From positions 1,922,001-1,986,000 of the forward strand of contig NZ_JAWQJT010000002.1 of the NCBI RefSeq assembly GCF_033441515.1: DNA of 64,000 nt, given 5' to 3'. Numbering within the stretch: the stretch's first letter is position 1; each line of letters begins with the position of its first letter. The translations under genes and the position numbers were made by a program. Source of the stretch: Amycolatopsis solani (GTDB lineage Bacteria > Actinomycetota > Actinomycetes > Mycobacteriales > Pseudonocardiaceae). The notes beneath the pieces are model-generated. The model saw only the letters and a list, made by a program, of their open reading frames with translations. It ran no database searches and was not told the origin of the DNA. Positions 24,764-32,537 of this stretch are shown piece by piece.

Positions 24764-25080
24764 CTCGATGCGGTCGCGCCGACGGTAGAAATCGACCAGC
24801 GGCCGACTCCCCTCGCGACCGGCGGCGACCGGCCGGGCGGTACGGCGGGTGACCCGCGCTCCCGGCCAACCGCACCGACACCCAGTCACCGGACCGGCAC
24901 CCATAACTCGACGCGGCCGCGCCGACGATCGAAATCGACCAGCGGCCGGCTCCCGCCGCGACCGGCGGCGACCGGCGGCCCGGCGAACCGCACCGACACC
25001 GCAGTCACCGGACCGGCACCCACAACTCGACGTGGTCGCGCCGGCGATAGAACTCCACCAGCGGCCGACCCCCGTCGACG
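24764..25080 (-). repeat. Decayed tandem copies of the 3' end of the GyrI-like gene
   Basis: The last ~20 codons of the neighbouring gene plus about 70 bp beyond its stop are repeated. The intact version starts at about 25026 (CTCGACGTGGTCGCGCCGG), with altered copies at 24907 (CTCGACGCGGCCGCGCCGA) and 24764 (CTCGATGCGGTCGCGCCGA); spacing is 119 and 143 bp. On the minus strand they still spell versions of RPLV(D/E)F(Y/D)RRR. No intact gene occupies the 418-bp gap; it is explained by these duplications. Confidence 0.75.
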
Positions 25081-25370
25081 TCATCGGCGGCGGCCTGCAA
25101 CTCGGCCATCGCCTCGCCGATCCGCGCGTACATCCCCGGTGGATCGCCCGAGAGGTGGCCGCGCAGGTACCGGCTGCCCGGGAGCACCCCGGTCGCCAGG
25201 TCCAGCTCCGCCGGCCGGTCCGCGGCCAACACCGGCGTGCAGACGGTGTACGTGCCCGCCCGCTCGTCGACGCGTGCGTACATCTTGCGCCCGCGCAGGC
25301 CGACGAGCCGCTCGAACCGCGGCCAGAGCGCTTGGATCGACGGCAGGTCGTCCGCCGTCGTCCATTCCAT
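25005..25370 (-). CDS. GyrI/effector-binding-like small protein
   Basis: 121 residues from the ATG that begins MEWTTADDLPSI; GGAGG sits 8 nt upstream, so I prefer it over the 30-codon-longer frame. The sequence DLPSIQALWPRFERLV, KMYARVDERAGTYTVCTPV and LEFYRRRDHVELWVPV-like ending resembles the stand-alone SOUL/GyrI-like fold that binds small hydrophobic molecules. Moderate confidence in that name. Last gene of the ligase operon; the 3' end has been copied in tandem downstream. Confidence 0.7.
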   Translation of the reverse strand: MEWTTADDLPSIQALWPRFERLVGLRGRKMYARVDERAGTYTVCTPVLAADRPAELDLATGVLPGSRYLRGHLSGDPPGMYARIGEAMAELQAAADDVDGGRPLVEFYRRRDHVELWVPVR

Positions 25371-25470
25371 GACCGCCACCTCCGCCCGGTCGATGCGGGT
25401 GGGGGGCGTGGTCAGTGCCGAAGGTGCCATGCCTCCGATGAAAGCACCCGGCACCGACAATTCCGGGCCG

Positions 25471-26451
25471 TCAGAAGATCCGCACCTCGTGCGGCACCCG
25501 ATCGGGGCGCAGGCCGCGCCAGGAAGTGTGGCGCAGGCGCAAGTCCGGTGTCAGGCGCCGGTAGACGACCTCGCCGACCAGCGTCGGCTCGACCCACTGG
25601 GCGCCGCGGGCGCGGTCCCGGGGCACCTCGCCCGCGAAGGGGCTCCTCGCGCGGATGAGCGGCGCCAGGACGGCACGGAGATGGTCCAGCGCGTCGTCGG
25701 TGAACCCCGTGCCGACGTCACCGAGGTACACCAGCGCGCCTTCGCCGTCGTACGCGCCGAGCAAAAGTGCGCCGAGGGTGCCCGCGCGGCGGCCCGCGCC
25801 CGGGCGCCAGCCGCCGAGCACCACTTCGCGCGTCTGCGTCAACGCGCGCTTCGTCCACGACGGTGACCGCGTGCCCGGCAGGTAGGGCGCGTCCAGGCGC
25901 TTCGCGACGACGCCTTCGATGCCGTGCTGGGCCGCCGTCGCCAGCAGCTGGTCCGGCGTGATGTCGGCGCGGGTGTACCAGGGCGGCACCACCAGCCGGC
26001 CGTCCGCGGGGCGGACCAGCTCCGCGAGGAGCTCCCGCCGCTGCTCGTACGGGCGGTCCAGCAGCGACTCGTCCCCGACGCGCAGCAGGTCGAACGCGAA
26101 GTAGACGACCGGGACCTCGGCCCGCAGCTTCGGCGTCGGCTCGTGCATCGCGCGGCGCTGCATCAGCTCGAACTCCGGGCGGCCGGCCGCGTTCAGGGCG
26201 ACCACCTCGCCGTCGAGCACCGCCGCGTGGCCGCCGAGCGCGGGCCCGAAGACGTCCCACAGCTCGGGGTAGCGGTGGGTGTGGTCGCTGCCGCTGCGGC
26301 TGGTGATCCGGGCTTCGCCACCGGCCGCGATCCGGGCGCAGCCGCGGAAGCCGTCCCACTTCCACTCGTAGCCGTGGCGGTCGTCGTCCGGGAGCGGCCC
26401 GTCGACGGCCAGCATCGGCGCCACCGCGTCCGGGACCGTCCCCATCGCCAC
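25471..26451 (-). CDS. ligC: ATP-dependent DNA ligase, stand-alone LigD ligase domain
   Basis: 326 residues. The adenylation motif EWKWDGFR (Lys near residue 31), DGEVVAL, EGVVAKR and the distal WTKRALTQTREVV segment define an ATP-dependent ligase like the catalytic domain of bacterial LigD/LigC. The OB-fold C-terminus is complete (TWRGLRPDRVPHEVRIF-like ending). It joins nicks or broken ends, probably in non-homologous end joining together with the polymerase genes 2-6 kb away. The symbol is by family; Ku is absent from this window. Confidence 0.92.
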   Translation of the reverse strand: MAMGTVPDAVAPMLAVDGPLPDDDRHGYEWKWDGFRGCARIAAGGEARITSRSGSDHTHRYPELWDVFGPALGGHAAVLDGEVVALNAAGRPEFELMQRRAMHEPTPKLRAEVPVVYFAFDLLRVGDESLLDRPYEQRRELLAELVRPADGRLVVPPWYTRADITPDQLLATAAQHGIEGVVAKRLDAPYLPGTRSPSWTKRALTQTREVVLGGWRPGAGRRAGTLGALLLGAYDGEGALVYLGDVGTGFTDDALDHLRAVLAPLIRARSPFAGEVPRDRARGAQWVEPTLVGEVVYRRLTPDLRLRHTSWRGLRPDRVPHEVRIF

Positions 26452-26494
26452 CTCCCCCGCCGCCGTCCAGTGTGGAGGACGCGGCGGCGGCGTG

Positions 26495-26914
26495 TCACCG
26501 GGCCGGCAGCAGCGGCAGGAGCTCTTGGTGGCGGCCGGCCCGGCGCAGCACCGGCGACCCCGGCCGCTCCGGTTCCGGCGCGCCGGACCGCAGCGCGGTC
26601 AGGAAGCCCACGAGCACGCCCGGCGGCGGCAGGATGTCCTCGCCGCCGAGGTAGGCCAGCACGATCATCTCCTCCCCGCACGCCGCCTCGACCGCGACCG
26701 CCCAGCCGTGCACCTCGTCCCAGAGCAGGGCGACGTCGCGTTCGGGGAACCGGCGCAGCCGCCAGTCCACCGCCACGTAGGCCGACACCGGGACGTCCAC
26801 GTCCACGGTGCAGGACTCGAGGCCGAAGCCGAGTGCCCTGGCCACCTCGCCCAGATACGCGCGCAGGCCGCGCTGGAACCAGAACTCGAGATCGGTGTCG
26901 GTCAGGCCGGGCAC
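26495..26914 (-). CDS. DUF6292 family protein
   Basis: 139 residues starting at GTG with AAGGG upstream. It consists of a helical N-terminus (DLEFWFQRGLRAYLGEVARALG) followed by a beta-rich domain (SCTVDVDVPVSAYVAVDW, DVALLWDEVHGWAVAVE, EMIVLAYLGGEDILPPP) as in the DUF6292 proteins common in Pseudonocardiales. Function unknown. It lies between a STAS gene and the DNA ligase in one apparent operon. Confidence 0.75.
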   Translation of the reverse strand: MPGLTDTDLEFWFQRGLRAYLGEVARALGFGLESCTVDVDVPVSAYVAVDWRLRRFPERDVALLWDEVHGWAVAVEAACGEEMIVLAYLGGEDILPPPGVLVGFLTALRSGAPEPERPGSPVLRRAGRHQELLPLLPAR

Positions 26915-26978
26915 CCGTTTCCCTTCTCGTGCGCCGAAAAACCCGGCCGCGCACCCTGCGCGGCCGGTGGAGCGTGGC

Positions 26979-27383
26979 TCAGCCGAGCGCGGCCAGCGCG
27001 TCGTCCCGGTCGCGGAAGCACGCGAAGCCGGCGACGCCGGTCCCCCGCAGCACCCGCCACATCGACGGGGTGCACACCACCCACGCGACCGGGACGGCCG
27101 CCTCGTCGGCGCACCACTGCACGCGGTGCAGCGCGCGGAGACCGGCTCCGGAGCAGAACGTGACGGCGCCGAGGTCGACGACGAGCACCCCGCCCGCCGC
27201 CAGCGCGGTTTCCGCGCATTCGACAAAAATCGCCACGGTCGCCATATCGATGTCTCCTGCCACGGCGACGACGGTGCACCGGTCACCGGCGAACGTCGTG
27301 GTGACCGAAAACGGCTCGCACAACGCCCCGGGCGAACTGCGGCCGAAGGCTCGCGAAAGCCGCGGCGGTTTCTGGATCTTCAT
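26979..27383 (-). CDS. STAS-domain protein (anti-sigma antagonist-like) I
   Basis: 134 residues: VAVAGDIDMATVAIF and VLVVDLGAVTFCSGAGL mark a STAS fold, the family that binds anti-sigma kinases. At the usual phosphorylation site (DSSGL) it reads CSGAGL, so the conserved Ser is displaced and phospho-control is doubtful. It lies in the stress island at the head of the operon leading to DUF6292 and the DNA ligase. A 241-bp upstream gap holds a GGGTAC box (27433-27428) without a convincing -35. Confidence 0.85.
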   Translation of the reverse strand: MKIQKPPRLSRAFGRSSPGALCEPFSVTTTFAGDRCTVVAVAGDIDMATVAIFVECAETALAAGGVLVVDLGAVTFCSGAGLRALHRVQWCADEAAVPVAWVVCTPSMWRVLRGTGVAGFACFRDRDDALAALG

Positions 27384-27624
27384 GACCGGCTCCGAGGCGG
27401 CTGATGCTGACGGCTTACGCGTAGACCGTACCCACTTCGTCCACTATGCCGCACAACACGATCCGCACGCCCGGTGCCGCCGTGCAGCGACACGCCCGTC
27501 TGCACGTGCACGAATCCACAGAGGACGATCAAGAGCGCCTGGTCGGGATCACGCTTGCGCAATTCGGCGCCACCGCGCGACGGGAACGGGACCGCCGCGG
27601 CCGCCGAATTGCGATTTCCGAAAT

Positions 27625-28545
27625 TCAGCCGAACGCCGGAATGGAGACCCTCGTGCGGCCCAGATCCGCGAAAAGATCTCCGGTCTCGCCGACCCGCGCC
27701 AAGACTTCACCGGCGGTGAACCGGAGGTGCGAAACGTGCCGGCAGGCACGCACCTCGTCCCAGGTGACCGGCGTCGACACCGTCGGCTCGTCGCGCCCGC
27801 GCAGCGAGTACGGCGCCACCGTGGTCTTGAACGGGTTGTTCTGGCTCCAGTCGATGAAAACCTTGCCGGGACGCAGGTTCTTCGTCATCCGCGCCACGAC
27901 GAGGTCCGGCGTCTCGCCGGCGAGCCGGTCCGCCAGCGCTTTCGCGTACCGCGACGGCGCGCCCGGGTCGTCGGTCCGCACTCCCGCGTAGACCTGCATG
28001 CCCTTGCTGCCGCTCGTCTTCGCCACCGGCGTGAACCCGTGTCCGGTGAGGACGTCGTGGAGGCGCTCGGCGACGCGGGAGCAGTCGACGACCGTCGCGC
28101 CGGGGCCGGGATCGAGGTCGAACACCAGCCGGTCCGGCGTGCTCCGCGCACCGTCCGGTTCGACCGTCCACTGGTGCACGTGCAGTTCGAGCGCGGCGAG
28201 GTTGGCCGCCCACACGAGCTCGGGCAGGTCGTTGATCAGCGGGTACGCGACGACCTCGGGGTCGCCGCCCCGGCCGCCGACGGTCAGGCGCGCGGTGCGG
28301 ACCCACTCGGGGGCGTGCCGCGAGACGTCCTTCTCGAAGAACGACCCGCCGCCGACGCCGTCGGGGAAGCGCACGAACGTCATCGCCCGGTCGCGGATGT
28401 GCGGCAGCAGCAGGGGCGCGATCCGCGTGTAGTAGTCGAGCACCTCGCCCTTGGTGAAGCCGTCGCGCGGGTAGAGGACCTTCTCCAGGTTGGAGAGCGT
28501 CAGCTGCCGCTCGCCCACCCGCACCGTGATCCGGCTGCCCGCCAC
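27625..28545 (-). CDS. ligD: LigD polymerase domain (archaeo-eukaryotic primase type), stand-alone
   Basis: 306 residues. LTNLEKVLYP-like N-terminus (LSNLEKVLYPRDGFTKGE), FVRFPDG, the catalytic DLDPG motif (LVFDLDPGPG), TSGSKGMQVY and FIDWSQNNPFKTTVAPYSLRG are the signatures of LigD PolDom. It adds nucleotides (often ribonucleotides) at DNA ends. The protein contains only this domain, without phosphoesterase or ligase. It probably works with the separate ligase downstream. It follows a STAS gene after 31 bp in the same direction. Confidence 0.93.
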   Translation of the reverse strand: MAGSRITVRVGERQLTLSNLEKVLYPRDGFTKGEVLDYYTRIAPLLLPHIRDRAMTFVRFPDGVGGGSFFEKDVSRHAPEWVRTARLTVGGRGGDPEVVAYPLINDLPELVWAANLAALELHVHQWTVEPDGARSTPDRLVFDLDPGPGATVVDCSRVAERLHDVLTGHGFTPVAKTSGSKGMQVYAGVRTDDPGAPSRYAKALADRLAGETPDLVVARMTKNLRPGKVFIDWSQNNPFKTTVAPYSLRGRDEPTVSTPVTWDEVRACRHVSHLRFTAGEVLARVGETGDLFADLGRTRVSIPAFG

Positions 28546-28576
28546 GCCACCACGGTACCGGCCGGTGGCCGCGAGG

Positions 28577-28975
28577 TCAGCCGGCCGCGCCGTGCAGCCC
28601 GCCGGTGGCCAGCAGCTCGCGCAGCGCGTCGGACAGGGACGCGAACATCGGGACGGCCGCCGCCAGCCCGGTGACGCGGAACAGCCGGGCGAGCGTGCGG
28701 CTGTTCGCCACGACGCAGAAGCCGCGTCCCTCGGTTTCGGCGCGCTCCGCGGCCGCCGCCAGCGCGCGGGCGCCGGCCAGGCCCACGAACGCCACGTGCG
28801 TCAGGTCCGCCACCACCGTTCCCGGTGGGGCCGAGCCCAGCTCGCGCTCGAGGATCGGCAACGTCAGAGCGTCGATCTCACCGGCGAAGGTCAGCACGAG
28901 GAGACCGGGGCGGTACGCCGTCCGGCGCGCCGTGAGCGGCGCGGACCGGGTCGGGACCGGCGGGGTGGGGGACAC
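28577..28975 (-). CDS. STAS-domain protein (anti-sigma antagonist-like) II
   Basis: 132 residues with a proline-rich N-terminus and a STAS fold (VLTFAGEIDALTLPILERELG, VVADLTHVAFVGLAGARAL). The phospho-site segment is FVGLAGA, with no Ser or Thr, so it cannot be switched in the classical SpoIIAA way. It may instead be a constitutive binding partner. It sits between the GAF-ANTAR gene and the LigD polymerase gene. Confidence 0.82.
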   Translation of the reverse strand: MSPTPPVPTRSAPLTARRTAYRPGLLVLTFAGEIDALTLPILERELGSAPPGTVVADLTHVAFVGLAGARALAAAAERAETEGRGFCVVANSRTLARLFRVTGLAAAVPMFASLSDALRELLATGGLHGAAG

Positions 28976-29026
28976 GGGTTCGGCAGGCCTTCCGCGCCGG
29001 GCGGGCCGGCGACGCGACGGGTGTGA

Positions 29027-29839
29027 TCAAGGACGGGGTCTTGGTACCCAAAAGTCCGGACGGGAAACACCCGGTTTCGCGGTGAACGCCGACCAGAGCC
29101 GTTCGGCCGCGTGCCGGGCCGCCTCGCCCGGCCGGATCTCGGGCGTGCCCTCCGGCTGGGGTGCGGCCTCGCCGCCGACGTGCTCCACCAGGGCGACGGC
29201 CAGCTCGCGGACCTTGACGTTGAACTCCTGGCTCGCCCGGCGCAGCGTCTGCCAGGCCTCGTCGGGCGGGCAGCCCCGGACGGCCGTGAGCGCGCCCTTC
29301 GCCTGTTCGATGGCGGCGCGGGAGGCCAGCAGCTCCAGCACCTGGCCGGGATCGCCCGCGGTCGCCGTCTCGGCCACCACCAGGGTCATCTCGGTGAGCT
29401 TCTCGTAGCGCCGCAAGATCGCGAGCGAGCCTTCCCCGGGTGGCCGGTCGAGCGTCACCGACAGCACGAACACGCCGCTGTCGTCCCAGTACCCCGGGAG
29501 CGCGAGCGCGCCACGGACCGCCTCGTACCGGACGTCCGCGAACTCGGCGTCGCGGGTCAGGCCCGGCCAGCGCGGGTCGGCGAAGAGGTCGTCCGTCGTG
29601 ACCGGCTCGCCGGTGTCCTCCGCGACGGCGATCGGGCCGCCGTGCGCCAGCTGCGCCGGCGCGAGCCGGTCGGCGAGGCCCGCGGTCGCCAGCACCTGCG
29701 GCGGGCGGTCGCCCTGACCGACGGTCAGTGCCGCGCCGAGGCACCCCGGCACCTCGCCCGCGACCCGTTCCAGCAGCGCCCGCAGCAGCTCGGTCAGCGG
29801 CTTCCAGCGGTCGGCCGCGCTCATCAACGTTCCGGTCAC
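29027..29839 (-). CDS. GAF-ANTAR transcription antitermination regulator
   Basis: 270 residues. A GAF-type sensor domain occupies about 10-150 (DDLFADPRWPGL, ALALPGYWDDSGVFVLSVTL), followed by an ANTAR RNA-binding domain at about 165-235 (RAAIEQAKGALTAVRGCPPDEAW, NVKVRELAVALV). ANTAR proteins bind paired hairpins and prevent termination. I chose the GTG 15 bp upstream of the first ATG because GGAGG stands 5 nt before it; the ATG itself has no ribosome site. Divergent from the PfkB gene in the stress island. Confidence 0.9.
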   Translation of the reverse strand: MTGTLMSAADRWKPLTELLRALLERVAGEVPGCLGAALTVGQGDRPPQVLATAGLADRLAPAQLAHGGPIAVAEDTGEPVTTDDLFADPRWPGLTRDAEFADVRYEAVRGALALPGYWDDSGVFVLSVTLDRPPGEGSLAILRRYEKLTEMTLVVAETATAGDPGQVLELLASRAAIEQAKGALTAVRGCPPDEAWQTLRRASQEFNVKVRELAVALVEHVGGEAAPQPEGTPEIRPGEAARHAAERLWSAFTAKPGVSRPDFWVPRPRP

Positions 29840-29940
29840 CGTCACCTCCACCCGTGGTCCGCTTCTTGATTTACCGCAAGACGCGCTCGCCCACATCCGG
29901 CGGCCGGGCGCACCGCCGACCGGGTGCACCCGAACGAGCG

Positions 29941-29967
29941 GTTTCCCGGCCGGCCGGGGGCGGGTAG
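29941..29967 (+). promoter_or_regulatory. General-stress-sigma-like promoter before the PfkB gene
   Basis: GTTT (29941-29944), a 17-bp spacer and GGGTAG (29962-29967) resemble the SigB/SigF consensus (GTTT, about 14-16 bp, GGGTAT/C). The spacer is one base longer than usual, so this is a candidate only. Confidence 0.4.
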
Positions 29968-29994
29968 CCGACCTGAAGACCCATGGAGGACACC

Positions 29995-30018
29995 ATGACG
30001 GACCGGCGGTACGGGTGA
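29995..30018 (+). CDS. Seven-codon leader peptide coupled to the PfkB gene
   Basis: ATG preceded by GGAGG at a 5-nt spacing encodes MTDRRYG and a TGA. The TGA overlaps the GTG/ATG start of the kinase gene (GTGATG), while the kinase start has no ribosome site of its own. This is the layout of translational coupling; a peptide function is not implied. Confidence 0.45.
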   Translation: MTDRRYG

Positions 30019-30860
30019 TGGTCAGCGAAGTCGTCGTTGTCGGGCAGCTCGCCCTCGACCGCCGGGAACTGCTCGGCGGGCAGGGCGCCAACCAGGCCCT
30101 CGCGCTGAGCCAGCTCGGGACGCCGGTGGCGGTGGTCGGCGTCGTCGGCCGCGACCACGCCGGCGATTCGCTGCTCGCGCAGGCCAGAGCCGGCCGCATC
30201 GGCACTTCGCACGTGGTCCGCCGTCCGGGCACGGAGACCGCGGTGCTCGGGCACGTCCCGGACGGGACGCTGCTCACCGAGGCCGACGTCCGCGCCGCGG
30301 CGGCGCCGATCTCGGCAGCTGCCTCCCTCATCGTGCAGCTGACGCAGCCCGCCGCGGCCGCGCTGACGGCGGCGCGGCTGGCGCACACCGCGGGCACCCG
30401 CGTGGTGCTGGACGGCGCCCCGCGGGACGAGGAGCTCACGCCGGACCTGCTCGCCCTCGCCGACGTCGTGCACGCGGACGGCCGCGACGCCGAACTGCTC
30501 GCCGGGCAGCCGGTGCCCGACGTCGCCGCGGCCGCACGAGCCGCCGCCGTCCTCCGGCGCCGCGGGCCGTCCCTGGTGGTGCTGGAGGTGGACGCGCGCG
30601 GGCACCTCTTCGCCGGCCCGGCCGGCACGTGGTTCGTACCGCACGTCGAGACCGACGTCGTCGACCCGGCCGGCGCCGGGGACGCGCTGGTCGCGGCCCT
30701 GACCGCGGCACTTACCCGCCGTCACCCGCTGGAGACGGCGGCGGGCCTGGCCGCCGCGGCAGCCGCGGCGACGAGCGGGCACGCGGGCGGGCGCCCCCAC
30801 CTGTCCCGCCCCGACCTCGACCGGCTGCGGCCCCGGCGGCTGGAACCGGTCCACGCCTGA
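30015..30860 (+). CDS. PfkB-family sugar/nucleoside kinase with shortened N-terminus
   Basis: 281 residues from GTG (or 280 from the adjacent ATG). GGQGANQALALSQLG is the first ribokinase signature and VDPAGAGDALVAALTAAL the second, with the catalytic Asp in AGAGD. The region between the first strand and GGQGAN is only about 12 residues, where ribokinases have 30 or more, so part of the substrate lid is missing. It may phosphorylate an unusual sugar, or be a degenerate member. Probably translated by coupling to a short leader ORF. Confidence 0.85.
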   Translation: MMVSEVVVVGQLALDRRELLGGQGANQALALSQLGTPVAVVGVVGRDHAGDSLLAQARAGRIGTSHVVRRPGTETAVLGHVPDGTLLTEADVRAAAAPISAAASLIVQLTQPAAAALTAARLAHTAGTRVVLDGAPRDEELTPDLLALADVVHADGRDAELLAGQPVPDVAAAARAAAVLRRRGPSLVVLEVDARGHLFAGPAGTWFVPHVETDVVDPAGAGDALVAALTAALTRRHPLETAAGLAAAAAAATSGHAGGRPHLSRPDLDRLRPRRLEPVHA

Positions 30861-30878
30861 CCCGATGCGCCGCCAAAG

Positions 30879-30931
30879 GTCTTGAATGAGTCATTCAGGT
30901 CACCGGAGGTCCTGAATGACTCATTCAAGAC
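30879..30931. terminator. 21-bp inverted repeat made of two smaller palindromes
   Basis: The arms (30879-30899 and 30911-30931) are perfect complements with an 11-nt loop. Each arm contains its own 15-nt palindrome: TGAATGAGTCATTCA (30883-30897) and TGAATGACTCATTCA (30913-30927). Lying between convergent stops, it is probably a bidirectional terminator. The sequence is AT-rich against its surroundings and looks like a dispersed intergenic repeat. Confidence 0.7.
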
Positions 30932-30937
30932 GTGCGC

Positions 30938-32509
30938 CTACAGGCCAGGCAGGTGCTGCCCGAGCCCGAGGAGCGCCGCGAAGGGGTCGCCGCGCTTGGC
31001 CAGCCGTGCCGGGACGTCCCGGATCGTCCACCGGTCCGGGGCCAGGTCCGGGTCGTCCAGCTCGTCCCACTCCAGCGGCACCGACACCGGCGCCCCCGGC
31101 CGCGGCCGTACGCTGTACGGCGCGACCAGCGTCTTGTTCGACACGTTCTGCGTGTAGTCGAGGCGGGCCCGGCCGCGGCGCTTGTCCTTCGTCCAGGCCC
31201 AGCTGACCAGGTCCGGGAGCACCCGCCCGATCGTCTTGGACACTGTTTCGGCCCACGCGCGCGTCTGCTCGTACGTGCAGTGCGGCGCGATCGGCACCCA
31301 CACCTGGATCCCGCGCTGCCCGGTCACCTTCGGGCGCCCGGCCAGGCCGAAGTGCTCCAGCGCGGTGCGGTGCAGCCGCGCCAGCTCCACGACCTCGGCG
31401 AACGTCGTCTCCGGGCCGGGGTCGATGTCGAACAGCACCCACGTCGGGTGGTCGACGTCCGCCGCGCGTGAGGTCCAGGCGTGCAGCTCCAGCGCGCCGT
31501 AGTTCGCCAGCCACGCCAGGGTCGCGACGCTGTCCGCGACGACGTACCGCTGGCTCTCCCCCGGCTCGGCACGCTCGTTGTGCCAGGTCGTCAGCCACTC
31601 GGGCGCGTGCCGCGGGACTTCCTTCTGCCAGAAGCCCGGCTCGGTCACGCCCTGCGGGAAGCGCTGGGTGTTGAGCGGCCGGCCGGCCAGGTACGGCAGC
31701 ATCGCCGGCCCGGCCGTCACGTAGTAGCGGATGAGCTCCCGCTTCGTCACCGGCTCGCCGTCCGCCGGGAAGAGGACCTTGTCCAGGTTCGTCAGTGCGA
31801 GCTCCCGGCCCGCGACCGACCACTTGCCCTTCGCGCCGAGCGCGTCGAGCGCGGCCAGTTCGCCGTCGGTCGCGCCCGGGAAGCCCACCGCTTCCGCCGC
31901 CTCGCCGGCCGGCCGGTCGCCGTGCCACAACGCGTCGGGGGCGGCCGCCACCTCGTCGTTGGTGCGGCCGCTCTTCACCGATCGCGGGTGGTCTTCGGCG
32001 TCCCAGCCGGCTCGCGCGTGCTCATCCTGCTTGTGCAGCAGGAACCACTGGTCCTTCTCCCCGCGGTTCGTGCGGACGAGGACGAACCGGCCGGCCAGCT
32101 TTTCGCCGTCGAGGTCGAAGTGCAGGGTGCCGTCTTCGATCGCCTTCGCCGGGTCGGCGTCGACCGGCCGCCATTCGCCGCGGTCCCAGACGATGACGTC
32201 CCCGCCGCCGTACTCGCCGTGCGGGATCACGCCTTCGAAGTCGGCGTACTCGATCGGGTGGTCTTCGACGTGCACGGCCAGCCGGCGGGCCTTCGGGTCC
32301 ATGGTCGGCCCCTTGGGCACCGCCCAGCTGACCAGGACGCCGCCGAGCTCGAGCCGGAAGTCGTAGTGCAGCCGGCGCGCGCGGTGGCGCTGCACGACGA
32401 ACCGGTGGCCGTCCGGCGCGGCCGGAGCCCCGCCGGACGGCTCCGCGGTGCGCTCGAAGTCGCGCATCTCCTGGTAACGCCGCAGTTTGCGGCCCGGGGC
32501 GGCAGCCAT
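30938..32509 (-). CDS. ligD: LigD-type 3'-phosphoesterase-polymerase fusion without ligase domain
   Basis: 523 residues. About 10-175 form the LigD phosphoesterase domain (FVVQRHRARRLHYDFRLELGG with the metal-binding His/Asp, and VIPHGEYGGGDVIVWD). About 230-520 form the primase-like polymerase domain (LTNLDKVLFP, VLFDIDPGPETTF with the DxD motif, GQRGIQVWVP, LDYTQNVSNKTLVAPYSVR). The phosphoesterase trims 3' ends before gap filling. It lacks the ligase domain of full LigD, which is encoded separately at 25.5 kb. Last gene of the ANTAR-membrane protein-hemerythrin transcript. Confidence 0.94.
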   Translation of the reverse strand: MAAAPGRKLRRYQEMRDFERTAEPSGGAPAAPDGHRFVVQRHRARRLHYDFRLELGGVLVSWAVPKGPTMDPKARRLAVHVEDHPIEYADFEGVIPHGEYGGGDVIVWDRGEWRPVDADPAKAIEDGTLHFDLDGEKLAGRFVLVRTNRGEKDQWFLLHKQDEHARAGWDAEDHPRSVKSGRTNDEVAAAPDALWHGDRPAGEAAEAVGFPGATDGELAALDALGAKGKWSVAGRELALTNLDKVLFPADGEPVTKRELIRYYVTAGPAMLPYLAGRPLNTQRFPQGVTEPGFWQKEVPRHAPEWLTTWHNERAEPGESQRYVVADSVATLAWLANYGALELHAWTSRAADVDHPTWVLFDIDPGPETTFAEVVELARLHRTALEHFGLAGRPKVTGQRGIQVWVPIAPHCTYEQTRAWAETVSKTIGRVLPDLVSWAWTKDKRRGRARLDYTQNVSNKTLVAPYSVRPRPGAPVSVPLEWDELDDPDLAPDRWTIRDVPARLAKRGDPFAALLGLGQHLPGL

Positions 32510-32537
32510 GCCCGGGGGTACCCCGTCGTCGCCGATG

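Noticed and set aside
24684..25084. Small open frames in the repeat region on the minus strand
   Set aside because: They arise from decayed copies of the GyrI-like gene's 3' end and mix frames between copies; no ribosome site and no complete domain.
27380..27562. A 60-codon minus-strand frame upstream of the first STAS gene
   Set aside because: No ribosome site, Arg/Gly-rich shadow-like composition, and it would overlap the STAS promoter region.
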